Shown: in pieces, positions 7,278 through 14,616 of the stretch
How the letters are laid out: every line of letters begins with the position of its first letter
How positions within the stretch are numbered: the first letter of the stretch is position 1
The notes under the pieces: model-generated
Database searches by the model: none
Told to the model about the DNA's origin: nothing
What the model saw: only the letters and a program-made list of their open reading frames with translations
From: Legionellaceae bacterium UBA2794
GTDB lineage: Bacteria; Pseudomonadota; Gammaproteobacteria; Legionellales; Legionellaceae
Direction of reading: 5' to 3'
NCBI GenBank assembly: GCA_002352055.1
Contig: DEHS01000092.1
Location: forward strand, 182,494 to 197,109
DNA length: 14,616 nucleotides
Made by a program: the position numbers and the translations under genes

Positions 7278-8086
7278 TGGACGTAATAATTGATTCGGAA
7301 TGTGCTCTGATTCCTGAAGAGACGAAACCATTAATTACGCAGAGGAATCCTCTTTTAAATTTTTTAATAAGTCAGGGCTATGAGGGGGCTCGTCTTCCTC
7401 TTGCCGATTTACTGGCACGATACCACCATCTTGAGGGTAGATGGATTATTCTAACCCCAATTTATTGGCAAGCGACTCATAATAACGCGATGATAGTGGG
7501 TGCAGGCGACGATCTGGGTATCAGCGATGAGCGGTCACGATTCTTTTTTGAACGTTTTGCTGAATATCTTAAAGTAGAAGACATCACCCTCTACTATCAC
7601 GATGCCTCTACCTGGCTTTTATCTGCTAAAGATATGCCCTTATTAAATTCCCCGTCGGCTTATCAATTATTAAATCATCCGCTCCTGCCTGAATTGACCG
7701 CTCTCGACTCCACTATGCATTGGCAAAAATTCTTTACCGAGAGTCAAATGTTTTTTGCATCGCAATTTAATGAAGCGGAGATGAATGGGGTCTGGATGTG
7801 CGGTAGTGACGAATTGATTATAAAAAACTCCCGCAAAATAGCCACCAATCAAGAATTTAAAGCATTTGCTGATATTTGTTCACAACATGTGTCCATTTAC
7901 AGCCCTACCGTAAATATTCATTCTTATGATGTGTTGTTATTGAACTCTCTTGATGAATTAACTGACATCCATCAACAGGAACTTAAAAAAGCGCCTGTCA
8001 ATTGGTATTGGAATAATACCGCTTATTCAAAAAAACGCATTAATTGGTTTACTCGATTTTGGAGAATGTTTCGTCATGCTGATTAA
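7277..8086 (+). CDS. RpfE-like protein of unknown function, coupled to recJ
   Basis: A 269-residue soluble protein with no signal peptide or membrane span. I relate it tentatively to the RpfE / 'phosphoglycerate mutase-like' family found next to recJ in Xanthomonas and other beta- and gammaproteobacteria. Two things support this: position, and the mid-protein pattern FFTESQMFF...NEAEMNGVWMCGSDEL (152-180), which resembles the family's LLTE-QM...VNGLW-WGGG segment. Other visible features are NPLLNFL (24-30), GRWIILTPIYWQ (54-65, matching the family's tryptophan-rich strand) and an aromatic, basic C-terminus rich in W, F and R (242-267). The glycines of the family's GGG motif are partly replaced (GSD at 176-178). 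The function of the family is not established and I do not see an intact phosphatase or mutase active site. The start overlaps the alaC stop by one base and the end overlaps recJ by 11 bases, which implies coordinated translation. Confidence 0.72.
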   Translation: MDVIIDSECALIPEETKPLITQRNPLLNFLISQGYEGARLPLADLLARYHHLEGRWIILTPIYWQATHNNAMIVGAGDDLGISDERSRFFFERFAEYLKVEDITLYYHDASTWLLSAKDMPLLNSPSAYQLLNHPLLPELTALDSTMHWQKFFTESQMFFASQFNEAEMNGVWMCGSDELIIKNSRKIATNQEFKAFADICSQHVSIYSPTVNIHSYDVLLLNSLDELTDIHQQELKKAPVNWYWNNTAYSKKRINWFTRFWRMFRHAD

Positions 8087-9863
8087 ACAACGAATAATTC
8101 CAGCTCATCCGATAAATTTGCCTGATACACCAGAGGTGTTAAAGAGAATTTATGCGTCCCGAGGTATTGTGGATGCATCCCAATTGGACAAGCAGTTACA
8201 GACCTTATTGCCATTTGATACATTGAAAGGAATTTCGGAGGCATGTGCGAGGCTGGAAAAAGCGTTAAGGGGCCAGGAACGAATTCTTATTATAGGAGAT
8301 TTTGATGCGGATGGCGCTACATCTACTGCCGTGGCTATTACTGCCTTGCGGATGATGGGAGCAAAAACTGTAGAATATCTGGTACCTAATCGTTTTGAGT
8401 TTGGTTATGGACTTACTCCTGCTATCGTTGATGTCGCGGCTAAATGGCAACCGCATTTAATCATTACGGTCGATAATGGTATTGCCAGTTTTGAGGGAGT
8501 CGACAGGGCAAATGAGCTGGGTATAGATGTGCTGATTACCGATCATCATTTGCCTGCAGAAACAGTACCCAATGCGTGCGCTATAGTGAATCCCAATCAG
8601 GATGGATGTGCGTTTGCCAGTAAATCTATTGCGGGTGTAGGTGTTATATTTTATGTCATGCTCGCTTTAAGACGCCATTTAACGAATACCCACTGGTTTA
8701 GCGACATGAATATTCCCGAACCCAATATGGCCAGTTTTCTTGATTTGGTTGCCTTGGGTACCGTTGCGGATGTGGTAGGGCTGGATCAGAATAACCGCAT
8801 TATGGTGAACCAGGGGATGGCACGTATCAGAAAGGGATACTGCCGACCAGGGATTAAAGCGTTAATTGAAATTGCCGGTCGCGAATGCTCGCGTTTACGC
8901 GAATCTGATTTGGGATTTGCCATTGCTCCACGGTTAAATGCAGCGGGTCGACTAGATGATATGGCTTTAGGGATCGAATGTCTTATTACTCATGATGAAC
9001 AACAGGCCCGTAATTATTGCCAACAGTTAGACGAATTAAATCAGGAACGAAAACAAATTGAATTGGAAATGAAAGAGCAGGCTCTGCTTGCTTTAGATAA
9101 ATTATCTTTCAATGCGGATAAAAATCATCACCTGCCCATTGCGTTATGCCTGCATGATAAAACCTGGCATCAAGGCGTTATCGGAATTTTGGCAGGTCGT
9201 ATTAAAGAGCAATATCATCGTCCTGTTATCGCTTTTGCGTTAGTCAACGATAATGAACTTAAAGGCTCTGCACGCTCTGTGCCTGATTTGAATATCAGAG
9301 ATGTTTTAGCAGCTATTGATAAGGATCATCCTGAATTAATTACCAAATTTGGTGGCCATGCCATGGCGGCGGGCTTGAGTATTCATCCTGATGCTTTAGA
9401 ACCTTTTCGCAAAGCTTTGGTCTTTGAAGTGAATAAACACCTCGACCTGTCGCAGTGTGAAGGTGAATTATTAACCGATGGCCCTTTACAACCAGTAGAG
9501 TTTGCGTTGGAAACCGCCCAACTGATTCAACAGGCAGGACCGTGGGGGCAGCAATTTGCCGAACCTGTCTTTGATAATGTATTTGAAATCCTGGAGCAGC
9601 GTTTAGTAGGGCAGAATCATTTGAAAATGACTTTAGTTCCCACTCAGGGCGGCATTCAGGTGGATGCCATTGCATTTAATGTGGATTTAAAAATATGGCC
9701 AAATCATCGGGCAAAATATATTCATGCAGCCTACAAGCTGGATATCAATTTCTTCCAGGGTCGAACAAGGCTGCAATTACTTATTCAAGCAATGAATGTA
9801 ATTAATTCGGAACAAGCAGTGCTGGTGTCAGAAATTAATAGCCTGACGTATAGCAATACTTGA
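8076..9863 (+). CDS. recJ: Single-stranded-DNA-specific 5'-3' exonuclease RecJ
   Basis: A 595-residue DHH-superfamily nuclease that degrades single-stranded DNA 5' to 3' in RecF-pathway recombination, mismatch repair and base excision repair. The metal-binding motifs are all present: IGDFDADGATST (73-84), TVDNG (131-135), TDHH (155-158) and GTVADVVGL (228-236). The DHHA1 domain has GSARS (397-401) and GGHAMAAG (426-433), and an OB-fold region follows. A charged, probably helical linker (about 305-345) sits between the two catalytic halves. The length is close to E. coli RecJ (577). The ATG at 8076 has GGAGAA about nine bases upstream, inside the preceding gene, and the two frames overlap by 11 bases. 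It is the last gene of the alaC operon as judged by the 92-base gap that follows. Confidence 0.97.
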   Translation: MLIKQRIIPAHPINLPDTPEVLKRIYASRGIVDASQLDKQLQTLLPFDTLKGISEACARLEKALRGQERILIIGDFDADGATSTAVAITALRMMGAKTVEYLVPNRFEFGYGLTPAIVDVAAKWQPHLIITVDNGIASFEGVDRANELGIDVLITDHHLPAETVPNACAIVNPNQDGCAFASKSIAGVGVIFYVMLALRRHLTNTHWFSDMNIPEPNMASFLDLVALGTVADVVGLDQNNRIMVNQGMARIRKGYCRPGIKALIEIAGRECSRLRESDLGFAIAPRLNAAGRLDDMALGIECLITHDEQQARNYCQQLDELNQERKQIELEMKEQALLALDKLSFNADKNHHLPIALCLHDKTWHQGVIGILAGRIKEQYHRPVIAFALVNDNELKGSARSVPDLNIRDVLAAIDKDHPELITKFGGHAMAAGLSIHPDALEPFRKALVFEVNKHLDLSQCEGELLTDGPLQPVEFALETAQLIQQAGPWGQQFAEPVFDNVFEILEQRLVGQNHLKMTLVPTQGGIQVDAIAFNVDLKIWPNHRAKYIHAAYKLDINFFQGRTRLQLLIQAMNVINSEQAVLVSEINSLTYSNT

Positions 9864-9955
9864 AATATGATCTATTATATTATCTATAACTGGTTGATTT
9901 TAACTGCAAATAAATTTCTGTATAGACCCTGTAATTTACCTTTAAGGACGAAAGG
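9864..9955 (+). promoter_or_regulatory. Intergenic region with possible cfa promoter and ribosome-binding site
   Basis: This AT-rich gap has a TATAGA at 9921-9926 that could be a -10, with TTAACT at 9899-9904 as a weak -35 sixteen bases upstream. AAGGA at 9944-9948 lies seven bases before the cfa ATG and is a good ribosome-binding site. No terminator hairpin for recJ is visible. In E. coli, cfa is driven partly by RpoS; nothing here proves that for this gene. Confidence 0.4.
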
Positions 9956-11083
9956 ATGCTGTCAAAACCCCAAATGTCAGAACAACTTGTTACTGATTTG
10001 TTAGTGCTTGCAGACATTGAAGTCAATGGAGATGAACCATGGGATATTCAAATTCATAACCGTGATTTTTATAATCGAATCATACGCGATGCTGAGCTGG
10101 GTTTTGCAGAGTCGTATATGGAGGGTTGGTGGGATTGTGAACGCTTGGATTTACTTATTGAAAAATTGGCGAGAGCTAATGTTGAAGATAAAATAAGCAA
10201 GAATTTTTGGTTTGCTTTGCAAATACTGTACACACGGTTTTTTAATATGCAAACAAAAAGTCGTTCGCGTCAGGTAGGGATACAACATTATGATTTAGGC
10301 AATGATTTATATAAAAAAATGCTTGATAAACGAATGAATTATACCTGTGCTTACTGGAAAGATGCAGATAACCTTGATGATGCACAACTTGCAAAACTGG
10401 ATCTATGTTGTAGAAAGCTTAAATTGGAACCGGGAATGCGTGTGCTCGACATTGGATGTGGCTGGGGCGCTTTAGCCCAATATGCGGCAGAGCAATATAA
10501 AGTGAGTGTAGTGGGGATCACCATTTCGGAAGAACAGTGTAAATTTGCACAGGAACGGTGTAAAAATCTCCCGGTTGAGATCCGTTTACAGGATTATCGA
10601 GATGTAGTAGGGCAGTTCGACAGAGTGGTATCCCTAGGTATGTTCGAGCATGTGGGGCACTTGAATTATCGGACCTATATGGAGCTGGTTCATCGGTGTC
10701 TGATTGATAATGGGATATTTCTTCTTCATACCATCGGGGGAAATGTGAGTACCACTCATGCCAGTCAATGGCTTTCAAAATATATATTCCCTAATGGAAT
10801 GATCCCTTCAATAGCTCAGATCGGTAAGGCTTCCGAAAAGTTATTAATAATGGAAGATTGGCAAAATTTTGGGTTGGATTACAATAAAACGTTACTTGCC
10901 TGGCATAAAAATTTCAATGCCCATTGGGACGAATTGAAAGATAAATATGATCAAAGATTTTTCCGCATGTGGAATTATTATTTATTGTGGTCGGCTGGCG
11001 GCTTCAAAGCGCGAGAGGTTCAGCTTTGGCAAATCGTTTTTTCAAAAGAAAGAGTTGAGTGGCGCTATGATGCCCCACGCTAA
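9956..11083 (+). CDS. cfa: Cyclopropane-fatty-acyl-phospholipid synthase
   Basis: A 375-residue enzyme that transfers a methylene group from S-adenosylmethionine to cis double bonds of membrane phospholipid acyl chains, making cyclopropane fatty acids that protect against acid and other stress. The SAM-binding motif VLDIGCGWG is at 163-171. The residues that hold the catalytic bicarbonate in E. coli Cfa (C139, E239, H266, I268, Y317) all have counterparts at a constant offset of eight: C131, E231, H258, I260 and Y309. Other conserved blocks are IQHYDLGNDLYKKMLD (109-124), NYTCAYW (128-134) and MFEHVGH (229-235). The length is close to the E. coli protein (382). The gene appears to be its own transcription unit, with gaps of about 90-105 bases on both sides. 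Confidence 0.97.
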   Translation: MLSKPQMSEQLVTDLLVLADIEVNGDEPWDIQIHNRDFYNRIIRDAELGFAESYMEGWWDCERLDLLIEKLARANVEDKISKNFWFALQILYTRFFNMQTKSRSRQVGIQHYDLGNDLYKKMLDKRMNYTCAYWKDADNLDDAQLAKLDLCCRKLKLEPGMRVLDIGCGWGALAQYAAEQYKVSVVGITISEEQCKFAQERCKNLPVEIRLQDYRDVVGQFDRVVSLGMFEHVGHLNYRTYMELVHRCLIDNGIFLLHTIGGNVSTTHASQWLSKYIFPNGMIPSIAQIGKASEKLLIMEDWQNFGLDYNKTLLAWHKNFNAHWDELKDKYDQRFFRMWNYYLLWSAGGFKAREVQLWQIVFSKERVEWRYDAPR

Positions 11084-11187
11084 GAGAGCCTAATTTCTAC
11101 TATAATTAATTCATTAACTCTAAACCCTTGTGATTATTAAATGGATTTATTATTTTAAAATCTGTTATTTTAATAATGGACTAACCT
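11084..11187 (+). promoter_or_regulatory. Leader region of the GGDEF gene
   Basis: This very AT-rich 104-bp gap includes a perfect TATAAT at 11101-11106, a likely -10 although no matching -35 is clear. Nearer the gene, ATTATTTTAAAAT (11149-11161) and ATTTTAATAAT (11167-11177) can form an imperfect AT-only hairpin with a five-base loop; it ends immediately before a weak GGA ribosome-binding site (11178-11180) for the ATG at 11188. No strong terminator for cfa is seen. Confidence 0.35.
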
Positions 11188-14082
11188 ATGAAGCCTATTA
11201 AATGGTACACTTTTGTTCCAGATGTTTTAGGATTGTTCTGCGCCTTCTGTGGGTTAATAATTGTCCTTGGCTGGTCATTTAAAATTCACTCAATGATTTA
11301 CTTATATTCTGATTTTGCTCCCATGCAATTTAATACAGCATTATGTTTTATATTCGCCGGTTTGGGGTTGTTCACACTGAATAGAAATTTAAAAGTTATA
11401 AGTACTCTATTTAGCTTAGGAATATTATTTGTCGCCACGCTAACTTTAACTGAATATATATTCGAAACGAATATCGGGATTGATGAATTTTTTGTTAAGA
11501 CTTATATTGTAACTCTTAACCAAATCCCGGGAAGAATGGCGCCCAATACGACACTAAGTTTTATTATATTTTCATTATCCTTATTAATATTGAATTGGCA
11601 AAAATCAGGAAAGTGGTTAGCAATACATGCTGTAGCAAGTTTGTTTTTGCTTAGTCTGAGCATATTGGCTTTTATAGGGTATTTTACCAATTTTACAACA
11701 CATTATGGTGTCGGTCAGTGGATTAAAATGGCTCTTCATAGTGCGGCAGCATTTATCTTTCTATGTATAGGATTAATCGTTTATCTTTATACTAAAAATA
11801 AAAATATTCTTATCTCTTTCGTTCCAATTTTAGTCTGTTTTGTTCTTTTAAACATGACTTTTTTGGGCTGGCAATTAATAAAGAAAAATCAGGAGACTCA
11901 TTTAAATAATCTACTCGAAGGAAAAGTGGAGAGTGTCTCGTCATTACTAAATACATATCTTGAAGAACGCTTTCGTGCCTTTGCGCGAATTTCTTATCGT
12001 TGGCTCAGTCAGGATGGTGGTACCCCTGAAAATATTTGGAAAGCGGATATGAAGCAATATATTAAGGACCAACCCGGTTATATCGCAATAGAATGGGTTG
12101 ATCAAAATTATATTGTTCGCTGGATTACACCTGAGGCTGGGAACGAGAAAATCAGGGGTTTTGATATGTCACAGGAGAGCCATCGTCGGGATCAGATAGA
12201 GCTTGCAATAAATAAAAAGGGACTTCAGCTTAGTAACCAACTTGATTTATTTCAGGGAGGCAAAGGAATTTTATTATTTAGCCCCCTTTTAAAAAACAAT
12301 CAATTTTTAGGCTTAATGGTTGGTGTGATGAACACCAGAAAGCTACTTGATAATCTGGTTCGGGAAATGGATTTGGCAGGATTCAGATTAACCATTGCGG
12401 ATAAAGGACAAACTTTATTTACAAATTCCTCTAATGACCCTAAATACAAGGTTTGGGAAAAAAGTAAAGCAATTAATTTATACGGGCAAACCTGGCAAAT
12501 TAGTGTTGAACCTTCTCCAGATTTATTTCGTGAAATAATATCACCAGTTTTACCTTGGGCTACATTATTGCTGGGTTTATTCCTCTCTATACTGTCGGGT
12601 ATTTTTACCCAGGCATTAATTTCCATAAGAAAGCTTCAACAAGAAGCCGGTGATGCAAACGAGAGGTTACAAGGGATTATTGAGGGCTCTTCAGATTACA
12701 TAGCTGCTATTGATTTAGATTATAAATTCATCGTTTTTAATTCAATGTACGCGAATGAAATAAATCGCTTATTCCATGTTAATTTGAAACCGGGCATGGA
12801 TTTTAATGTTTTATTTAATAAAATGGACCCTGAAAATAAGGAGAAAGCACAAATTTTATGGGCTAAAGCCCTGGAAGGTAAAAGTTTCACCGTTACTGAA
12901 TCGTTTACCGATAAATCTCATAAGGATTTGCATTTTGAAATTCACTATAATCCAATTTTTGATGCAAATGGAAAGCAAATAGGCGCAAGTCATATAGCTA
13001 CAAATGTTTATGAGCGCGTCCAGGTTGAGCATAAATTATTTGAGTATCGCCAGGAGTTGGAGAAAACAGTTAATAGTTTGGAATCCCAAAATAAAGAGCT
13101 TGAACTATTAAGAGTTTTTTCTACTCAGTTACAAAGTGGTCAGACCTTAGCGCAAGTTGCAGAGGTAATCAAACGTTATATTGAAAAATTACTACCCGAA
13201 ACTGCTGGAATAATTTTTTTAATGTCTCAGAGGAACAGCGATAAAGTAGAACGGTTATTATCCTGGAAATCACTGGTAATGCAACAAGATGAAATAGACA
13301 CCAATGATTGTTATGCCCTGATGCGTAATCAGATTTACTTAATGCCGAGGGTATCTGAGTTAACCCTTTGTAAGCACGTGGAACAAAATGATAATAAACC
13401 AAATGACTATGGTTGTTTTCCATTATTGGTTCAAAAAGATCTTTTGGGACTTTTATATTTAGAGGTAAATGAGCATTATTTTGAAGACAAAATGAAGTTA
13501 ACGTTTATTCAAATGGTTACTGAAAAAATTTCCCTTAATATCCATAACATTCAGTTAAAAGAATCGTTAAAGGCCCAATCCATTCAAGACAGTTTAACGG
13601 GACTTTATAATCGTAGATTCTTTGAGGCATATCTTGACAAGGAAATGAATAAAGCCAAGCGCTATCCCACAATCTTTGGGATTTTACTGTTAGATATAGA
13701 TCATTTTAAAGCAATCAATGATACCTATGGTCATATGATTGGAGATAAAGTGTTAATTCAATTAGCCCAAATTTTAAATCATGAGTTAAGAGAAAGTGAT
13801 GTAGTTGCCCGCTGGGGAGGGGAGGAATTCATTCTTTTCATTCGCGAGGTAACCTTGGAAAAAATCCAGGAAAAAGCAGAAAAAATACGTAAGTCTGTTG
13901 AAAAACATGTTGTCATGGTTAATGGTGAGAAAGTATTGTGTACTGTCTCAATTGGTATCGCTTTATTTGATGATGAGATAGATAAGGATCTAATAATTAA
14001 AAAGGCAGATGATGCGCTTTATCAAGCTAAAAATTCTGGAAGAAATAAAATAGTAGTCAATTCTTACGATCAGCTCAACTAA
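11188..14082 (+). CDS. Membrane sensor diguanylate cyclase (7TM-CHASE-PAS-GAF-GGDEF)
   Basis: A 964-residue inner-membrane protein. About seven N-terminal membrane segments (roughly 12-32, 46-64, 69-88, 120-136, 146-166, 183-201, 208-229) precede an extracytoplasmic CHASE-type sensor (about 240-445, with GYIAIEWVDQNYIVRWITP at 297-315 and LDLFQGGKGILLFSPL at 352-367). Another membrane span (about 455-477) leads to a PAS domain (about 492-612), a coiled-coil-like linker (612-645), a divergent GAF-like domain (about 650-790) and a C-terminal GGDEF domain (about 798-958). The cyclase signature is GGEEF (877-881), with the metal-binding aspartate D836 in LLDIDHF, so it should make c-di-GMP from two GTP. 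RESD at 868-871, five residues before GGEEF, is an intact inhibitory I-site. There is no EAL or HD-GYP domain. The CHASE ligand is unknown. GAF is assigned by position and weak pattern; the other domains are clearer. Confidence 0.93.
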   Translation: MKPIKWYTFVPDVLGLFCAFCGLIIVLGWSFKIHSMIYLYSDFAPMQFNTALCFIFAGLGLFTLNRNLKVISTLFSLGILFVATLTLTEYIFETNIGIDEFFVKTYIVTLNQIPGRMAPNTTLSFIIFSLSLLILNWQKSGKWLAIHAVASLFLLSLSILAFIGYFTNFTTHYGVGQWIKMALHSAAAFIFLCIGLIVYLYTKNKNILISFVPILVCFVLLNMTFLGWQLIKKNQETHLNNLLEGKVESVSSLLNTYLEERFRAFARISYRWLSQDGGTPENIWKADMKQYIKDQPGYIAIEWVDQNYIVRWITPEAGNEKIRGFDMSQESHRRDQIELAINKKGLQLSNQLDLFQGGKGILLFSPLLKNNQFLGLMVGVMNTRKLLDNLVREMDLAGFRLTIADKGQTLFTNSSNDPKYKVWEKSKAINLYGQTWQISVEPSPDLFREIISPVLPWATLLLGLFLSILSGIFTQALISIRKLQQEAGDANERLQGIIEGSSDYIAAIDLDYKFIVFNSMYANEINRLFHVNLKPGMDFNVLFNKMDPENKEKAQILWAKALEGKSFTVTESFTDKSHKDLHFEIHYNPIFDANGKQIGASHIATNVYERVQVEHKLFEYRQELEKTVNSLESQNKELELLRVFSTQLQSGQTLAQVAEVIKRYIEKLLPETAGIIFLMSQRNSDKVERLLSWKSLVMQQDEIDTNDCYALMRNQIYLMPRVSELTLCKHVEQNDNKPNDYGCFPLLVQKDLLGLLYLEVNEHYFEDKMKLTFIQMVTEKISLNIHNIQLKESLKAQSIQDSLTGLYNRRFFEAYLDKEMNKAKRYPTIFGILLLDIDHFKAINDTYGHMIGDKVLIQLAQILNHELRESDVVARWGGEEFILFIREVTLEKIQEKAEKIRKSVEKHVVMVNGEKVLCTVSIGIALFDDEIDKDLIIKKADDALYQAKNSGRNKIVVNSYDQLN

Positions 14083-14164
14083 TAATTATTTGTTTGCTCA
14101 GCTGCACCATATTGCACTTTTTTTATACTATAATGAGGTATGCCGACTTTTATGTAATTTCATA
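14083..14164 (+). promoter_or_regulatory. Gap between the GGDEF gene and the DJ-1 gene: weak terminator-like element and likely -10
   Basis: TGCA at 14103-14106 and TGCA at 14113-14116 form a four-base stem with a six-base loop, followed by C and seven T residues (14118-14124). This is a poor intrinsic terminator candidate. A TATAAT at 14129-14134 is a plausible -10 for the DJ-1 gene; the TTGCAC at 14112-14117 is too close to serve as its -35. There is no ribosome-binding site at normal distance from the ATG at 14165: GAGG at 14135-14138 is 26 bases away. Confidence 0.35.
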
Positions 14165-14616
14165 ATGACAGTTGTAATTAATTTACCAGAGTATGGCTTT
14201 GACCCAACAGAAGCCACCGTTCCCTGGTCATTTTTGAAACATGCAAATATGGCAGTCCAATTTGCTACCCCCAAAGGTCTCGTTGCAAAAGCAGATGATC
14301 GGATGATAAAACAAGGACTAGGTCTTCTGTCCCCCTTATTAATGACAAGGAAATCCGTCATTGATCTCTATGAAGAGATGATTCAATCCAAAGAATTTCT
14401 AAATCCACTCCCGTATGAACAAATCGATACGTTTGCCATTTCTGCAGCAGTTTTTCCAGGAGGGCATGGGGAAGGAATCAAATCCATGCTGGAATCGTCT
14501 ATTTTACAAAAAAAAATAGTGGAGTGTTTTAAATTAAACAAGGTGATAGGCGCCCTGTGTACAGGTGTATTAGTAGTTGCTCGAAGTATTAATCCTGAAA
14601 CAGGTAAATCCGTTTT
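14165..14616 (+). CDS. DJ-1/PfpI family protein, N-terminal part (truncated by window edge)
   Basis: From the ATG at 14165, 150 codons plus two bases stay open to the window end. The N-terminus (LPEYGFDPTEATVPW, 7-21) matches the subgroup of DJ-1/PfpI class I glutamine-amidotransferase-like proteins with an LPDRDFDPTE-type opening, which supports this start although the ribosome-binding site is poor. FATPKG (33-38), AVFPGGHGEGIKSMLES (95-111) and GALCTGVLVVARS (129-141) follow; C132 sits at the predicted nucleophile elbow. Members of the superfamily act as chaperones, glyoxalase/deglycase-like enzymes, hydratases or proteases, and the exact activity here cannot be told. The C-terminal part, where further active-site residues may lie, is missing. 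It lies 82 bases after the GGDEF gene on the same strand and probably has its own promoter. Confidence 0.85.
   Translation, partial: MTVVINLPEYGFDPTEATVPWSFLKHANMAVQFATPKGLVAKADDRMIKQGLGLLSPLLMTRKSVIDLYEEMIQSKEFLNPLPYEQIDTFAISAAVFPGGHGEGIKSMLESSILQKKIVECFKLNKVIGALCTGVLVVARSINPETGKSV

Noticed and set aside
12300..12626. A 108-codon minus-strand open frame inside the GGDEF gene
   Set aside because: It is antisense to the CHASE and membrane-span region of a well-supported gene and has no features of its own.
14128..14361. A 77-codon minus-strand open frame over the start of the DJ-1 gene
   Set aside because: The plus-strand DJ-1/PfpI frame has clear family motifs across the same bases.
1..14616. 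Genomic island, prophage, CRISPR or defence system
   Set aside because: Base composition and gene content look uniform and mostly core; no integrase, transposase, tRNA-linked site, direct-repeat array or defence-type gene was seen.

Overview
The window is AT-rich (roughly 40% GC by eye) and reads as chromosomal DNA of a gammaproteobacterium, most likely Legionella or a close relative. The main pointers are a PlcA/PlcB-type zinc phospholipase C gene divergent from an rlmD-relA pair, a monofunctional RelA, an AlaC-type aminotransferase, an RpfE-like gene directly before recJ, a cyclopropane fatty acid synthase, and a large membrane GGDEF protein. The genus assignment is inference from protein character and gene order. 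No rRNA, tRNA, CRISPR array, insertion sequence or phage gene was seen.

Layout. Positions 1-693 (minus) hold the N-terminal 231 codons of a SulP-family anion permease cut by the window edge. Positions 746-1987 (minus) encode an exported zinc-dependent phospholipase C. A 121-bp divergent region (1988-2108) separates it from the plus-strand pair rlmD (2109-3443) and relA (3449-5656), five bases apart. A small Mth938/DUF498 protein (5657-6022, minus) meets relA stop codon to stop codon with no base between. Next comes a tightly coupled plus-strand operon: alaC (6081-7277), an RpfE-like gene of unknown function (7277-8086) and recJ (8076-9863). After a 92-bp gap lies cfa (9956-11083). After a 104-bp gap lies a 964-residue sensor diguanylate cyclase (11188-14082). 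The window ends inside a DJ-1/PfpI-family gene (14165 onward).

How the genes relate. Most are core metabolism and information processing: rRNA modification, stringent-response (p)ppGpp synthesis, alanine synthesis, single-strand DNA exonuclease and membrane lipid cyclopropanation. Two nucleotide second-messenger synthases occur here, RelA for (p)ppGpp and the GGDEF protein for c-di-GMP, but they are about 5.5 kb apart and nothing links them directly. The phospholipase C is the one gene with an obvious host-interaction flavour.

I see no convincing undescribed multi-gene system. The points most worth a second look are the unknown RpfE-like protein translationally coupled to recJ, the sensory architecture of the GGDEF protein, the zero-spacing convergence of relA with the Mth938 gene, and the unusual leader of the DJ-1 gene.
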